This document shows, in pieces, positions 49,841 to 58,381 of a DNA stretch of 64,000 nt. Position 1 is the first letter of the stretch. Every line of letters starts with the position of its first letter. This DNA is from Pseudidiomarina gelatinasegens (GTDB lineage Bacteria > Pseudomonadota > Gammaproteobacteria > Enterobacterales > Alteromonadaceae), in contig NZ_RSFE01000008.1 in NCBI RefSeq assembly GCF_004025325.1, positions 29,070 to 93,069 on the forward strand, in the 5' to 3' direction. The notes under the pieces are model-generated. The model had not been told where the DNA came from and ran no database searches. It was given only the letters and a program-made list of their open reading frames with translations. The translations under genes were made by a program, and so were the position numbers.

Positions 49841-50380
49841 TTACTTTTCGTTGTCCGCGTAACCGCTACCAATTGCACTAAACGGCAGCTCTAAGCCCAG
49901 CTCAGGTACTTGCAGGCCTATCCAAGCTGGAAAGGTATTGCTGTTCGGGCCCGGTACTGCGTCGTATTCATTGGCCCATGGATAGCGATCGGCGGCTTCG
50001 ATAATGCGCGGAATTAGCGCGGCCGCTTGTTCGCCTTGTATGGATAGAATACGTTCAGGTTCAGCGCCATACCAATAGCGATCAGGTGTGGCGGTTTGAT
50101 AACTGTACAGCGCAGGCTGGTCGCGATTCAAACGCCAACCTACTACTTCATACACCGTGTATTCATCAGCTTGCTCAGGCTTTACTGCAATCCAGGTGTG
50201 CACGGCAAACCAGCCACGCCAACCGAAAGCATCTGCAGCATAAACTTCGATAACAGCTTGTTGTTCAATGGCTGGGTTGGGGGCGATGCCCGCAGGTTCG
50301 CGGGAAGCTGTTCGATAATCACCAGACGAACAGGCGCTAATTAATAATACGAATACCGATACCACCAGACCTTTAACCAT
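49841..50380 (-). CDS. DUF3750 family lipoprotein
   Basis: A 179-residue predicted lipoprotein (lipobox LISAC, lipidated Cys near residue 17). The domain after it holds GWRGWFAVHTWIAVKP, DRYWYGAEPERIL and PGPNSNTFPAW, the pattern I associate with DUF3750. The conserved His, Asn and Ser are reminiscent of papain-like NlpC/DUF-type folds, but no catalytic role is claimed. I use the ATG at 50380, six bases after TGAGG, over the ATG at 50392. It lies 20 bases after the LiaF-like gene. Confidence 0.75.
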   Translation of the reverse strand: MVKGLVVSVFVLLISACSSGDYRTASREPAGIAPNPAIEQQAVIEVYAADAFGWRGWFAVHTWIAVKPEQADEYTVYEVVGWRLNRDQPALYSYQTATPDRYWYGAEPERILSIQGEQAAALIPRIIEAADRYPWANEYDAVPGPNSNTFPAWIGLQVPELGLELPFSAIGSGYADNEK

Positions 50381-50400
50381 GAACAACCTCATTGAATGTA

Positions 50401-51054
50401 TTAAAGCTTCTCCATACCGAAGGTTTCACGCATGCTATTCGCAAAAGCGACCAGTTTCTCTTTCATGGTGCGCTTCACGGACACTTCAAGTGAACCGAGT
50501 ACAGAGTAACCCGTAATGGTTATCTGTGGCGCTTGGCGTCCGCCCATGGAAGGCGCATTGTTCTCAGAAGAACCAATAATGTTGAACATACGGGTCTTCA
50601 CATTAACGTTCTCAGGCACAAAGATTTCAAGACTACCAAGCACATTGGTTACGTTTACTTCAACGTGTTGATGTTGAAAAACTGCGTCGGTAAAATCGAG
50701 TTTCGCTGAGCCAACCACATCAATCACAACAATTTTCTTCGGTACTAACCACTGACCTTCTCTTACGTTAGAACCTAAAATACTGATCAGTTTGTCGTCT
50801 TCGGTTTCTTCGCTGGCACTGTAATTTGGTGTAAAGGATCGCTCTTTCTTCGCATCGTAGCTTGGGTCAGCTTCAAGCGGTAAATCTGCGGCCAAATCGA
50901 TCAGTTGTTGGTGAGAGTCAGTTGCCATTGCTTCATCAAGCCTACGCTCAAACGCTTCAGCTGAAATAATGGCATGGCTATAATTTACAATGAGTTTATC
51001 GACCGTCTCTTCGCGAACCTGCTCAATTGGGCGATCTTCTAATTTAACTGGCAT
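50401..51054 (-). CDS. LiaF-like/DUF1707 domain protein
   Basis: A 217-residue protein without a signal peptide or obvious membrane helix. An N-terminal helical region (EETVDKLIVNYSHAIISAEAFERRLDEA, DUF1707/SHOCT-like in character) precedes a beta-rich repeat (about 95-205) in which ILGSN, VVGSAKLDF, VLGSLEIFVP, IIGSSEN and VLGSLEV recur, as in the C-terminal domain of LiaF-type cell-envelope stress regulators. Function in this organism is unknown. Confidence 0.75.
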   Translation of the reverse strand: MPVKLEDRPIEQVREETVDKLIVNYSHAIISAEAFERRLDEAMATDSHQQLIDLAADLPLEADPSYDAKKERSFTPNYSASEETEDDKLISILGSNVREGQWLVPKKIVVIDVVGSAKLDFTDAVFQHQHVEVNVTNVLGSLEIFVPENVNVKTRMFNIIGSSENNAPSMGGRQAPQITITGYSVLGSLEVSVKRTMKEKLVAFANSMRETFGMEKL

Positions 51055-51219
51055 CGTTATTTCCCTATTGGTTGATGATTAATAGTTAACTACTTTGTTA
51101 CATCATGCAAATTATAGGCCATACTTTAATGCCTTAATTTTAGCTGGGTTGCGACAGGGGCGGTATTTTTCGCACATCGGCGCGTGAGCAATTTAACCAA
51201 TTAATAGTGGATTAGACGC

Positions 51220-51251
51220 AAAAAAGCCCGCGTTTTTATAAACGCGGGCTT
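51220..51251 (-). terminator. Bidirectional-looking terminator after the tsdBA-like pair
   Basis: A perfect 12-bp stem (51224-51235 with 51240-51251, loop TTAT) is followed on the minus strand by six T's (A's at 51220-51225). Confidence 0.85.
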
Positions 51252-51272
51252 GGTTTTTGCACATTAAATTGT

Positions 51273-52274
51273 TTAGTTAAAGCTGCGCGGCTTCAGCACG
51301 TCTGGTTTTAAAAAAGGCTTATCGCCAGTATTGTCATGCTGCCCCAACACTGCGCCGTTAACCTCAGTGCCGTAAAGCGTCGCTTTATGAAAATTCATAT
51401 ATTTCTCGCGGGTTTCTTTGGCATCTCCGGTATATCGCGGGTCTTGTGGGCGCTCTTGTGCGTTCACAAAATAGGCAACATCCCAAGCTTCTTGGTCACT
51501 TAAACGACCGGGTTGCCCCAGCGGCATATTATTCTGGATGAAGGACGCAGCCGTAAAAACACGTGTCATGCCAGCGCCCCAGTTGTATGAACCGTCGCCC
51601 CATAGTGGTGGGTAAACCACAGTGCCATCAACCTTGGTTCCAGCACCGTTGCTACCATGACAAACTGAGCAATTTTCTTCGTAAACTTTCTGTCCATTCG
51701 CATAGCTTGTGGCTTCAGGAATTTTATTTCCTAAATGGTTGAAGCCCCGTCCAGCAATGTTTTTGTCGTACATCTTGGCGCCTTTGGCCATGTATTGATG
51801 ATAGGCAGATATAGCCAACATGGTGTCACTACCATACTCTGGCGCTTTGCCGTTCATTGAAAATGAAAAGCAGCCCGCAATACGTTCTTCAAGTGAATTT
51901 ACATGACCATTCTTACCACGAAAATCAGGTAAGGTTGTGGCTGCAGGCCAAACTGGGCCAGACCAAGCCATACGTCCTTCACCCATGTGGCAGGATTTAC
52001 AGTTTAGGTCATTAAAAACGTACTCACCGCGCAACTGTTGGGTATTCATGAATAAATCACGCCCCTTTAGAATCACTTTACGTAATTCAGGATGCAAATC
52101 GCTATCACTTTCGATATCAGCAAGCGTGGGTGCTGTGTGTTGGTATTGACCCGCTGCTGCCGCGGGCAATTTAACTTCTGTAGAAGGTGACGACTGCGCG
52201 CCAATAACCGCAACAGAAAAACTGGTGGCGAACAGCGTGGCAAAGCCGAGCGTTAACTTATTGATTGAATGCAT
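51273..52274 (-). CDS. tsdA: Dihaem cytochrome c, thiosulfate dehydrogenase (TsdA)-like
   Basis: A 333-residue exported protein with signal peptide (cleaved near residue 26) and two haem-binding motifs, CKSCH at 92-96 and CSVCH at 202-206. Between them, SLEERIAGCFSFSMNGK closely resembles the TsdA segment holding the unusual cysteine axial ligand; here it is C135. NNMPLGQ (M250) is a good axial Met for haem 2. TsdA interconverts thiosulfate and tetrathionate in the periplasm. Direction and substrate are inferred; related dihaem cytochromes exist. The partner cytochrome gene starts 14 bases upstream. Confidence 0.72.
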   Translation of the reverse strand: MHSINKLTLGFATLFATSFSVAVIGAQSSPSTEVKLPAAAAGQYQHTAPTLADIESDSDLHPELRKVILKGRDLFMNTQQLRGEYVFNDLNCKSCHMGEGRMAWSGPVWPAATTLPDFRGKNGHVNSLEERIAGCFSFSMNGKAPEYGSDTMLAISAYHQYMAKGAKMYDKNIAGRGFNHLGNKIPEATSYANGQKVYEENCSVCHGSNGAGTKVDGTVVYPPLWGDGSYNWGAGMTRVFTAASFIQNNMPLGQPGRLSDQEAWDVAYFVNAQERPQDPRYTGDAKETREKYMNFHKATLYGTEVNGAVLGQHDNTGDKPFLKPDVLKPRSFN

Positions 52275-52288
52275 GGGTGCCTCTCCTG

Positions 52289-52942
52289 TTACTGCTGTGC
52301 TGCGGGTTGACTGGCTAGGTACGCAGCAACTGCGTCAAGTTGCTCGTCACTTAAGCGCTTCGCAATGGCTTCCATGAGTTGCACTGGGTCTGATGTGCGT
52401 TGGCCTTGTTGCCATGCTTGAACTTGTTGTTTGATGTAACTTGCGTGCTGGCCAGCTATAGCAGGAAAGTTTTCATTCACGCCTTGATTATTCGGGCCGT
52501 GACAACTGGCGCACGGCGGAATATATGCGTCCCAGTCGCCCTGCAACGCAATTTTTTCGCCCAAAGCTAATTGTTCAGCACTTGCAGAAGGCGCCGCGGG
52601 GGCCGGTGACGGTAAATTCGCGTAATAGGCGGCTAAATCAAGCAGGTCTTGCTCGGCAAAATTATCAATATTCATACTCATAACTGGATTAACCCGAGTA
52701 CCCGATTGATAGGCTTGCATGGTGCGAAACAAATAACGTTCATTGAGGCCGGCAATCACGGGAAATGCGCCTGCTGCGTTCCCTTCGCCGTTAGGCCCAT
52801 GGCAAGCTGAGCAAGGTGCACCGCTGCCATCACCTTGCATGGCGAGCTGTTTGCCCCGATCACTATCCGCAACTGCCATGGTCGGTATTCCAAGAACCAC
52901 GAGTGCAGTAACGCAAATTAAAATAGCTGTAGTTAGCTTCAT
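52289..52942 (-). CDS. tsdB: Dihaem cytochrome c4-like, TsdB candidate
   Basis: A 217-residue exported dihaem cytochrome with signal peptide (ending near residue 25), CSACH at 44-48 and CASCH at 144-148, each in its own c4-type half (CHGPNGEGN, CHGPNNQGV). Met residues near 88-90 and 190 are the probable distal ligands. Its position directly upstream of the TsdA-like gene suggests it is the electron acceptor TsdB; a general cytochrome c4 is the alternative. Confidence 0.65.
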   Translation of the reverse strand: MKLTTAILICVTALVVLGIPTMAVADSDRGKQLAMQGDGSGAPCSACHGPNGEGNAAGAFPVIAGLNERYLFRTMQAYQSGTRVNPVMSMNIDNFAEQDLLDLAAYYANLPSPAPAAPSASAEQLALGEKIALQGDWDAYIPPCASCHGPNNQGVNENFPAIAGQHASYIKQQVQAWQQGQRTSDPVQLMEAIAKRLSDEQLDAVAAYLASQPAAQQ

Positions 52943-53042
52943 GACTGACTGTTGCCTCTCGAGAGTAGGGTGAACATCGTATTTTAGAAGATTCTAATCT
53001 ATAATCCATAAAATTAGTAGGGATTAACTGTACGGGGTCTGC

Positions 53043-54059
53043 ATGAAACGCGATGCGTGTAATAAGATTATAGGTGCTTTTTTAGTCTTTGCAGGGATAG
53101 GTGTTAGCGAAGTAACTTTTGCTAATGATAATACGCAGATTTCGAGCCAAATTTTCACCAATTTCAGCAACCTTCAAGTTCGTGATATGCGGTCTGACCG
53201 CGAAGGCTGGCAACTTGACTTAAAGCGTTTCTACCTTAATCTTGATCACCAATTTAGTGCCGATTGGACGTTAAAACTGACCACCGACGTTCAGTGGCAA
53301 CGGCAGCAAGACCCAACGGATGTTTGGTTCCGTCACGCTTATCTTGAACACCGCGTGAATAAACAGCAGACATTGAAACTAGGTGTCGCTGAGTTACCTT
53401 GGATTGATTATATTGCACGCCGTGTTGGTTATCGTTATATCGACCCGAGTTTGAACCCTAAAAATCAATTCGCAGGGCCGACAGATCTTGGTGTTCACTA
53501 CAGTATGAATACAGATAACTTCACCGTCGCCGCAGCAGCTATCTCGGGCGGAGGATTCAAGAAACCGCGCATTGGCGAGCGTGTCGACTTCGAGTTGATG
53601 GGCGTGTGGCACGTTCTGCCAGGGCTTGATGTTGCGACAGGCTGGTATGAGGGCACTCGAACACTAGATAAGGACGAAAACCCGAGATTTCATTATGCAC
53701 AGCGTTGGAACTTAGCGTTAAGCTATTTACTCAACAACACCCGCTTGGGTGTTGAATACGCTTACAATGACAACTGGACACGCGTTAATCAGCTTGCGCC
53801 AGATGCCAGCGACGGCTGGAGCGTTTGGGCCAGCTATGGTTTTAAACCCGGTTATTCTGCGTTTGTTCGCTATGATGTGAGCCACCCAAGTCGGCGCTTA
53901 AACCCTGAGTTAAAGCAAGATTACTTTCAATTAGGTGTGGACTGGAAAGCGACTCGTTTTGTCACTGTTGCTTTGGTCGCAAAGAAAACCGAGATTGACA
54001 GTTTAATCATTGACCAGCAGCAACATGAAATTGGGTTGTGGACGATGTGGAATTTCTAA
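53043..54059 (+). CDS. Outer-membrane porin-like beta-barrel protein
   Basis: A 338-residue protein with a signal peptide (cleaved after FAN, about residue 28) and alternating amphipathic strands rich in Trp and Tyr, ending in WNF, the typical C-terminal Phe. Segments WQLDLKRFYLNLDHQF and LKLGVAELPWIDY resemble phosphate-selective porin O/P-type family members. The gene is divergent from tsdB; a TATAAT at 53000-53005 is a likely -10. Substrate unknown. Confidence 0.72.
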   Translation: MKRDACNKIIGAFLVFAGIGVSEVTFANDNTQISSQIFTNFSNLQVRDMRSDREGWQLDLKRFYLNLDHQFSADWTLKLTTDVQWQRQQDPTDVWFRHAYLEHRVNKQQTLKLGVAELPWIDYIARRVGYRYIDPSLNPKNQFAGPTDLGVHYSMNTDNFTVAAAAISGGGFKKPRIGERVDFELMGVWHVLPGLDVATGWYEGTRTLDKDENPRFHYAQRWNLALSYLLNNTRLGVEYAYNDNWTRVNQLAPDASDGWSVWASYGFKPGYSAFVRYDVSHPSRRLNPELKQDYFQLGVDWKATRFVTVALVAKKTEIDSLIIDQQQHEIGLWTMWNF

Positions 54060-54077
54060 TCGCCCACACCACCTTAT

Positions 54078-54569
54078 TTATTTAAATCGGGCTTCAATAG
54101 CTTGATGCAGCTTTTTTTTACCGCCAAGCATAAACACGACTTCAGCAACGACGAATAAAGGACCTATCGCAAGACCCATAATGTCGTCCACAAATGCGGG
54201 CTTGCGGCCTTCAAAATAATGCCCAATAAACTGAAAAATCCAGCCCACGACAAAGAGCCCAATGCCCCACGCCAACCACAGTGATGTTTCAAGCAGCGCA
54301 ACGTGGCTACCGAGCCAGACACAAAGGCCAAGCAACAGTGTCATGATGACACCGAGCACAATATCAAGCTTCAAATAAAAAAGTGCCGCAACGGCGCTGA
54401 CAATAATCGCAGGTGACAGAATAAAGTCACTGATCAGCCAGGTCGGGCGCGACAGTAAAATCATAATCGCAACCACAATCATCGGAATACCAACTAAGTG
54501 CGTCAAAATATTGCGCCGATCGCGATGATACGCTGCGTAACTGGCTAAGTGGTCTGTAATTGTTTTCAT
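54078..54569 (-). CDS. Mpo1-like/DUF962 membrane protein
   Basis: A 163-residue inner-membrane protein with about four helices, DUF962 (YGL010w/Mpo1) type. The diagnostic conserved histidines are in HRDRRNILTHLVGIP at the N-terminus and FQFIGHYFEGRKPAF in the second half. Yeast Mpo1 is an iron-dependent dioxygenase in alpha-oxidation of 2-hydroxy fatty acids; transfer of that activity to the bacterial protein is inference. Confidence 0.85.
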   Translation of the reverse strand: MKTITDHLASYAAYHRDRRNILTHLVGIPMIVVAIMILLSRPTWLISDFILSPAIIVSAVAALFYLKLDIVLGVIMTLLLGLCVWLGSHVALLETSLWLAWGIGLFVVGWIFQFIGHYFEGRKPAFVDDIMGLAIGPLFVVAEVVFMLGGKKKLHQAIEARFK

Positions 54570-54634
54570 GGCTTGCTCACTTGTTGTTTTGTTGTCAATA
54601 TTAACGCGATTCTAATAAAGAACAAGGACAACGC

Positions 54635-55681
54635 ATGCGCGAACAATTGGAACGTCGTGCCTTTTTATTATTACTGGCAGCAGTGACATTAGCTTTTGGT
54701 TTTATTTTGGAGCCGTTTTGGTCATCCATTTTCTGGGCATGTGCTGTTGCGGTTATTTTCTTTCCGCTGCAAAGCCTATTGGTGCGTTACTGGGGCCATC
54801 GGCCTAACACTAACGCATTAGTGACGCTCGCGATTTGCATGACGATTGTGGTGATACCGGTTATTTTCTTAACAACTGCATTTGTTCAAGAAGGTATCCT
54901 GCTTTATCAGCGGCTTGATTCAGGTGATATCGACCCACGCGAGATGCTGATAAAGCTGCGCGATGCATTCCCCATTATCGACGAGCTGTTAGTTGAGTTT
55001 GGAATTAATCCCAACGACATTCGCGACCAAGTTATCAGCGGCGTGCAGGTAACGTCGAAATTTCTTGCGAAAGAAACGCTGACTATCGGTCAGAACACCT
55101 TTGGTTTTCTAATTAGCTTGGCGCTAATGATGTACTTGGCGTTTTTCCTGCTACGTGACGGCCAAACAATTAAAGAACTCATGATCAAAGCATTACCGAT
55201 TGGCGATGATCGTGAACAAGCGCTGTTTGCTAAGTTCGTAGAGGTAACCCGCGCAACTGTTAAAGGTAACTTAGTTGTCGCTATCGTGCAGGGTGCTTTA
55301 GGTGGTTTCATCTTCTGGCTATTAGACATTCCGGCGCCGCTGTTGTGGGGTGTGATTATGGCGTTCCTGTCACTGATTCCAGCAGTGGGTGCGGCCTTAG
55401 TATGGTTCCCGGCTGGCTTGTATCTTTATGCAACAGGCGAGTGGGTTAGCGCTACCGTACTGATGGCGTATGGGGCCATTATTATTGGTTTGGCAGACAA
55501 TGTGTTACGCCCAATTTTAGTAGGTCGTGACACCAAGTTACCTGATTATGTGGTGCTGTTTTCCACCATCGGCGGCATCTCGCTGTTTGGTATAAATGGC
55601 TTCGTCATCGGGCCCTTGGTTGCTGCACTATTTATGGCGGTGTGGCAAATATTCATGACCGACTTTAATGACGCGCCTTAA
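54635..55681 (+). CDS. AI-2E family transporter (PerM/YdiK-like)
   Basis: A 348-residue inner-membrane permease with about eight hydrophobic segments and the family's large soluble loop (about 80-150). FLSLIPAVGAALVWFPAG and ADNVLRPILVGRDTKLPDYVVLFSTIGG are hallmark segments. Members export autoinducer-2 or act as Na+/H+ antiporters; no assignment is possible from sequence. Three bases separate its stop from convergent cfa. Confidence 0.88.
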   Translation: MREQLERRAFLLLLAAVTLAFGFILEPFWSSIFWACAVAVIFFPLQSLLVRYWGHRPNTNALVTLAICMTIVVIPVIFLTTAFVQEGILLYQRLDSGDIDPREMLIKLRDAFPIIDELLVEFGINPNDIRDQVISGVQVTSKFLAKETLTIGQNTFGFLISLALMMYLAFFLLRDGQTIKELMIKALPIGDDREQALFAKFVEVTRATVKGNLVVAIVQGALGGFIFWLLDIPAPLLWGVIMAFLSLIPAVGAALVWFPAGLYLYATGEWVSATVLMAYGAIIIGLADNVLRPILVGRDTKLPDYVVLFSTIGGISLFGINGFVIGPLVAALFMAVWQIFMTDFNDAP

Positions 55682-55684
55682 ACG

Positions 55685-56809
55685 TTAATCAAATTTGAGG
55701 CTTGGGCGGCGATAGCCACCAATGTATGCATTTTTGCTGAATACCCATTGCCAAACTTGTAAGTCGCGGGCGCGAAAAGCGCCCGCACAAGACATCAGGT
55801 AATAGCGCCACATTCTAAAAAAACGTTCATCATAATGCTGCTGAAGCTCGGGCCAGGCGCGTTCAAAGTTTTGATACCACGCCATCAAAGTGGGATCATA
55901 ATCGGCACCAAAATTGTGTATGTCTTCGGCGCACATGAGGTCTCTGGATGCGGTATCAATGTGCGCTAAACTTGGTAAGTCTCCGTTGGGGAAAATATAT
56001 TTGCTAATCCATGGGTCGGTGCCGCGTACGTCGCGATTGCGCCCTATGGTATGCAAGAGAAATAATCCATCAGGGTTTAGGCAGTTGGCTGCCACGTTCA
56101 TATACTCGCGATAGTTACGCTGTCCGACGTGTTCAAACATGCCGATGCTAACCACTGCATCAAAGGATTCGTTCAGTTGGCGATAGTCGTGTAAACGAAA
56201 TTCAATGGGAAGGCCTTGGCATAGCTGTTCGCCCAATTCGACTTGAGCTTTAGAAACAGTAACGCCCACGCATTCAACGCCATAGTTTTCCGCTGCATAC
56301 TTCATAAAGCTGCCCCAGCCGCAACCAATATCGAGAACTTTCATACCGGGTTTAAGCTGTAGCTTTTTACACACCAATTCGAGTTTATCTTGTTGGGCGC
56401 GGTTCAAGTCTTGTGCGTGCTCCCAGTAACCGCAGGTATACACCATGCGTTCATCGAGCATGGCGCGATAGAGTCTATTACCGAGATCATAATGATGTTC
56501 ACCGACTTGCCAAGCACGTTTCTTACTTTGCAGATTGAATAATCGGCCTTTTAAATGATGCCAGAGCAGCCGCGACGGTTTGATATGCTCATGAACCTTA
56601 TGAGCTAACAGGCGGCAAAAGAATACATCAAGTTGGTTGCAGTCCCAGTCTCCAGCCATATAGGCCTCGCCGAGAGCTAAGTTTCCTCGTGCTAAAACAT
56701 CGTTGAGAAAGTCAGTTTCGCGTACCTGCATGTCCCAAGGCCGATTGCCATTAATTTGAATATCGGCGGGTGCCAGTAGCTCTGCGATAAAGGCTTGCGC
56801 GTTTGCCAT
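55685..56809 (-). CDS. cfa: Cyclopropane-fatty-acyl-phospholipid synthase
   Basis: Methylates unsaturated acyl chains of membrane lipids using SAM, making cyclopropane rings, usually in stationary phase. The 374 residues show the N-terminal acyl-binding region (GNLALGEAYMAGDWD), SAM-binding VLDIGCGWGSFMKYAAENYGV-like motif, and the active-site segment SIGMFEHVGQRNY. AAGGAG lies seven bases before the start. Confidence 0.95.
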   Translation of the reverse strand: MANAQAFIAELLAPADIQINGNRPWDMQVRETDFLNDVLARGNLALGEAYMAGDWDCNQLDVFFCRLLAHKVHEHIKPSRLLWHHLKGRLFNLQSKKRAWQVGEHHYDLGNRLYRAMLDERMVYTCGYWEHAQDLNRAQQDKLELVCKKLQLKPGMKVLDIGCGWGSFMKYAAENYGVECVGVTVSKAQVELGEQLCQGLPIEFRLHDYRQLNESFDAVVSIGMFEHVGQRNYREYMNVAANCLNPDGLFLLHTIGRNRDVRGTDPWISKYIFPNGDLPSLAHIDTASRDLMCAEDIHNFGADYDPTLMAWYQNFERAWPELQQHYDERFFRMWRYYLMSCAGAFRARDLQVWQWVFSKNAYIGGYRRPSLKFD

Positions 56810-56899
56810 GCAAATCTCCTTTGATGTAGCTTGAGACTAAGTGTAGCAAACACAAATTAATAAGTGGTTTAATTGGAACTAACTTATAATGATTCAAAC

Positions 56900-56928
56900 T
56901 TTACATGGCGCCTGTAGCGCCGTAATGT
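56900..56928 (+). promoter_or_regulatory. Candidate promoter with inverted repeat ahead of the RcsF-like gene
   Basis: TTTACA (56900-56905) and TAATGT (56923-56928) are 17 bases apart. The spacer holds the inverted repeat GGCGC-CTGTA-GCGCC, placed where a repressor would act. The -10 is weak. Confidence 0.35.
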
Positions 56929-56954
56929 GGAATAAAATTGACTAGGGTACATCT

Positions 56955-57314
56955 ATGAAATATTTACTGTGGGCGTTGTCAGTGTTGGTTCTTAGCGGTT
57001 GCGCGGGGTCTGCGCAGCAATCCAATTTTGATTTAGGCGCGGCAGATACTGTTGAGTTTATGCGCCCTTACGAACTATCACGAAACGATGTGAGTTTTGT
57101 TAGCCTTGGTGAAGTGCAGGGCGCGTCATGCCAAGCGCGTTTCTTTAATGAGAAACCGACCCAGGAAGAAGCCTTACTAAGAATGAAAATAGCTGCGGCT
57201 GACTTGGGTGCAAATCGCGTTGTGTTGCGCTCGTGTACGCAGGGCTCCAGCGATGAATGTTCAGCGCGCTGGGTATGCATCGGTGATGCATACCAAGAAC
57301 AACCGTTACGCTAA
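56955..57314 (+). CDS. RcsF-like outer-membrane lipoprotein
   Basis: A 119-residue lipoprotein (lipobox LSGC, lipidated C16). The domain matches RcsF: SLGEVQGASCQ resembles DLGEVSGDSCQ of E. coli, then ANRVVLRSC and RWVCIGDAY. The four domain cysteines C59, C94, C102 and C108 have spacings 35-8-6, nearly the 35-9-6 of the RcsF C74/C109/C118/C124 set that forms two disulfides. E. coli RcsF senses envelope damage and signals to IgaA and the Rcs phosphorelay; no other Rcs gene is in this window. It precedes the cysteine-synthase-family gene by 26 bases. Confidence 0.78.
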   Translation: MKYLLWALSVLVLSGCAGSAQQSNFDLGAADTVEFMRPYELSRNDVSFVSLGEVQGASCQARFFNEKPTQEEALLRMKIAAADLGANRVVLRSCTQGSSDECSARWVCIGDAYQEQPLR

Positions 57315-57340
57315 TTATTGCTGATAGATAAGGAGTCATC

Positions 57341-58381
57341 ATGCAAGTTGCTAAGCGCTCGGCCGAATTAATTGGCAAGACTGATTTATTGCGCTTGAAT
57401 TCTCTATCGGAGCTTACGGGCTGCGATATTTGGGTGAAACTAGAATCACAAAACCCCGGTGGTTCCATTAAAGACAGGGCCGCACTGCAAATTATTCAAG
57501 ATGCGATGGCTCGCGGTGAATTGAAACCGGGCATGACCGTCGTAGAAGGCACGGCTGGTAATACAGGCATTGGTCTGGCGCTGGTGGCACGTTCGTTTGG
57601 TTTGAACATGTTAGCCGTTATGCCCAATGACCAAAGTAAAGAAAAAGAGCGCATGATTACGCTGCACGGTGCGCAACTGAAAACGGTCGATCCGGTACCT
57701 TTTAAAAACGAAAATCACTTTTATCATACGGCGCGCCGTCTTGCTGAGCAGCGCGACGATTACTGGTGGGCGAATCAGTTCGAAAACACCAGTAATGCGA
57801 AGGCCCATTACCTAACAACAGGCCCTGAAATTTGGGAGCAAACCAAGGGTAATATCGATATTCTGGTTTCTGTTGCAGGCACCGGAGGCACTATTGCGGG
57901 CACGTCGCAGTATTTAAAAGAACGCAATGAGCAAGTGCAGGTTTGGCTGTCTGACCCTGATGGGTCCGGTATCTATAGTTTCTTAAAAACAGGCGAATAT
58001 GTTAGCCATGGCAGCTCGTTCACCGAGGGTATCGGTATCATGCGTTTGGTAGAAAACTTCAAACAGGCGCGTATTGATGCAGCCGTTAACTTACCTGATG
58101 ATGATTTGGTGACGTTGTCACGTTATATCGTTGAAGAAGAAGGGCTGGTATTGGGTAGCAGCTCGTGTTTGAACGTTGCTGGCGCGTTACAGGCAGCACT
58201 TTTGCACGGGCCGGGTAAGACAATTGTGACCTTTGCCTGTGACCTTGGTGAACGTTCGGCCAGTAAGTTATACAATCTCGACTACTTAACGCAGCGTGGT
58301 GCGCGCACCGAAGCTGAACCAATTCAGGCATTGCTGAAGCGCTATCGTGAGCAAGGTGACAAAGTTTGGTACAAACAATAA
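57341..58381 (+). CDS. Cysteine synthase family PLP enzyme
   Basis: A 346-residue fold-type II PLP enzyme. The PLP lysine is in NPGGSIKDRAA, the substrate loop in EGTAGNTGIGLAL, and the phosphate-binding glycine loop in VAGTGGTIAGTSQYL. These fit O-acetylserine sulfhydrylases/cystathionine beta-synthases. The segment GSSSCLNVAGAL and the C-terminal extension resemble the longer eukaryote-like cysteine synthases more than CysK or CysM of E. coli, so I give no symbol. AAGGAG precedes the start. The stop codon overlaps the next start by one base. Confidence 0.82.
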   Translation: MQVAKRSAELIGKTDLLRLNSLSELTGCDIWVKLESQNPGGSIKDRAALQIIQDAMARGELKPGMTVVEGTAGNTGIGLALVARSFGLNMLAVMPNDQSKEKERMITLHGAQLKTVDPVPFKNENHFYHTARRLAEQRDDYWWANQFENTSNAKAHYLTTGPEIWEQTKGNIDILVSVAGTGGTIAGTSQYLKERNEQVQVWLSDPDGSGIYSFLKTGEYVSHGSSFTEGIGIMRLVENFKQARIDAAVNLPDDDLVTLSRYIVEEEGLVLGSSSCLNVAGALQAALLHGPGKTIVTFACDLGERSASKLYNLDYLTQRGARTEAEPIQALLKRYREQGDKVWYKQ

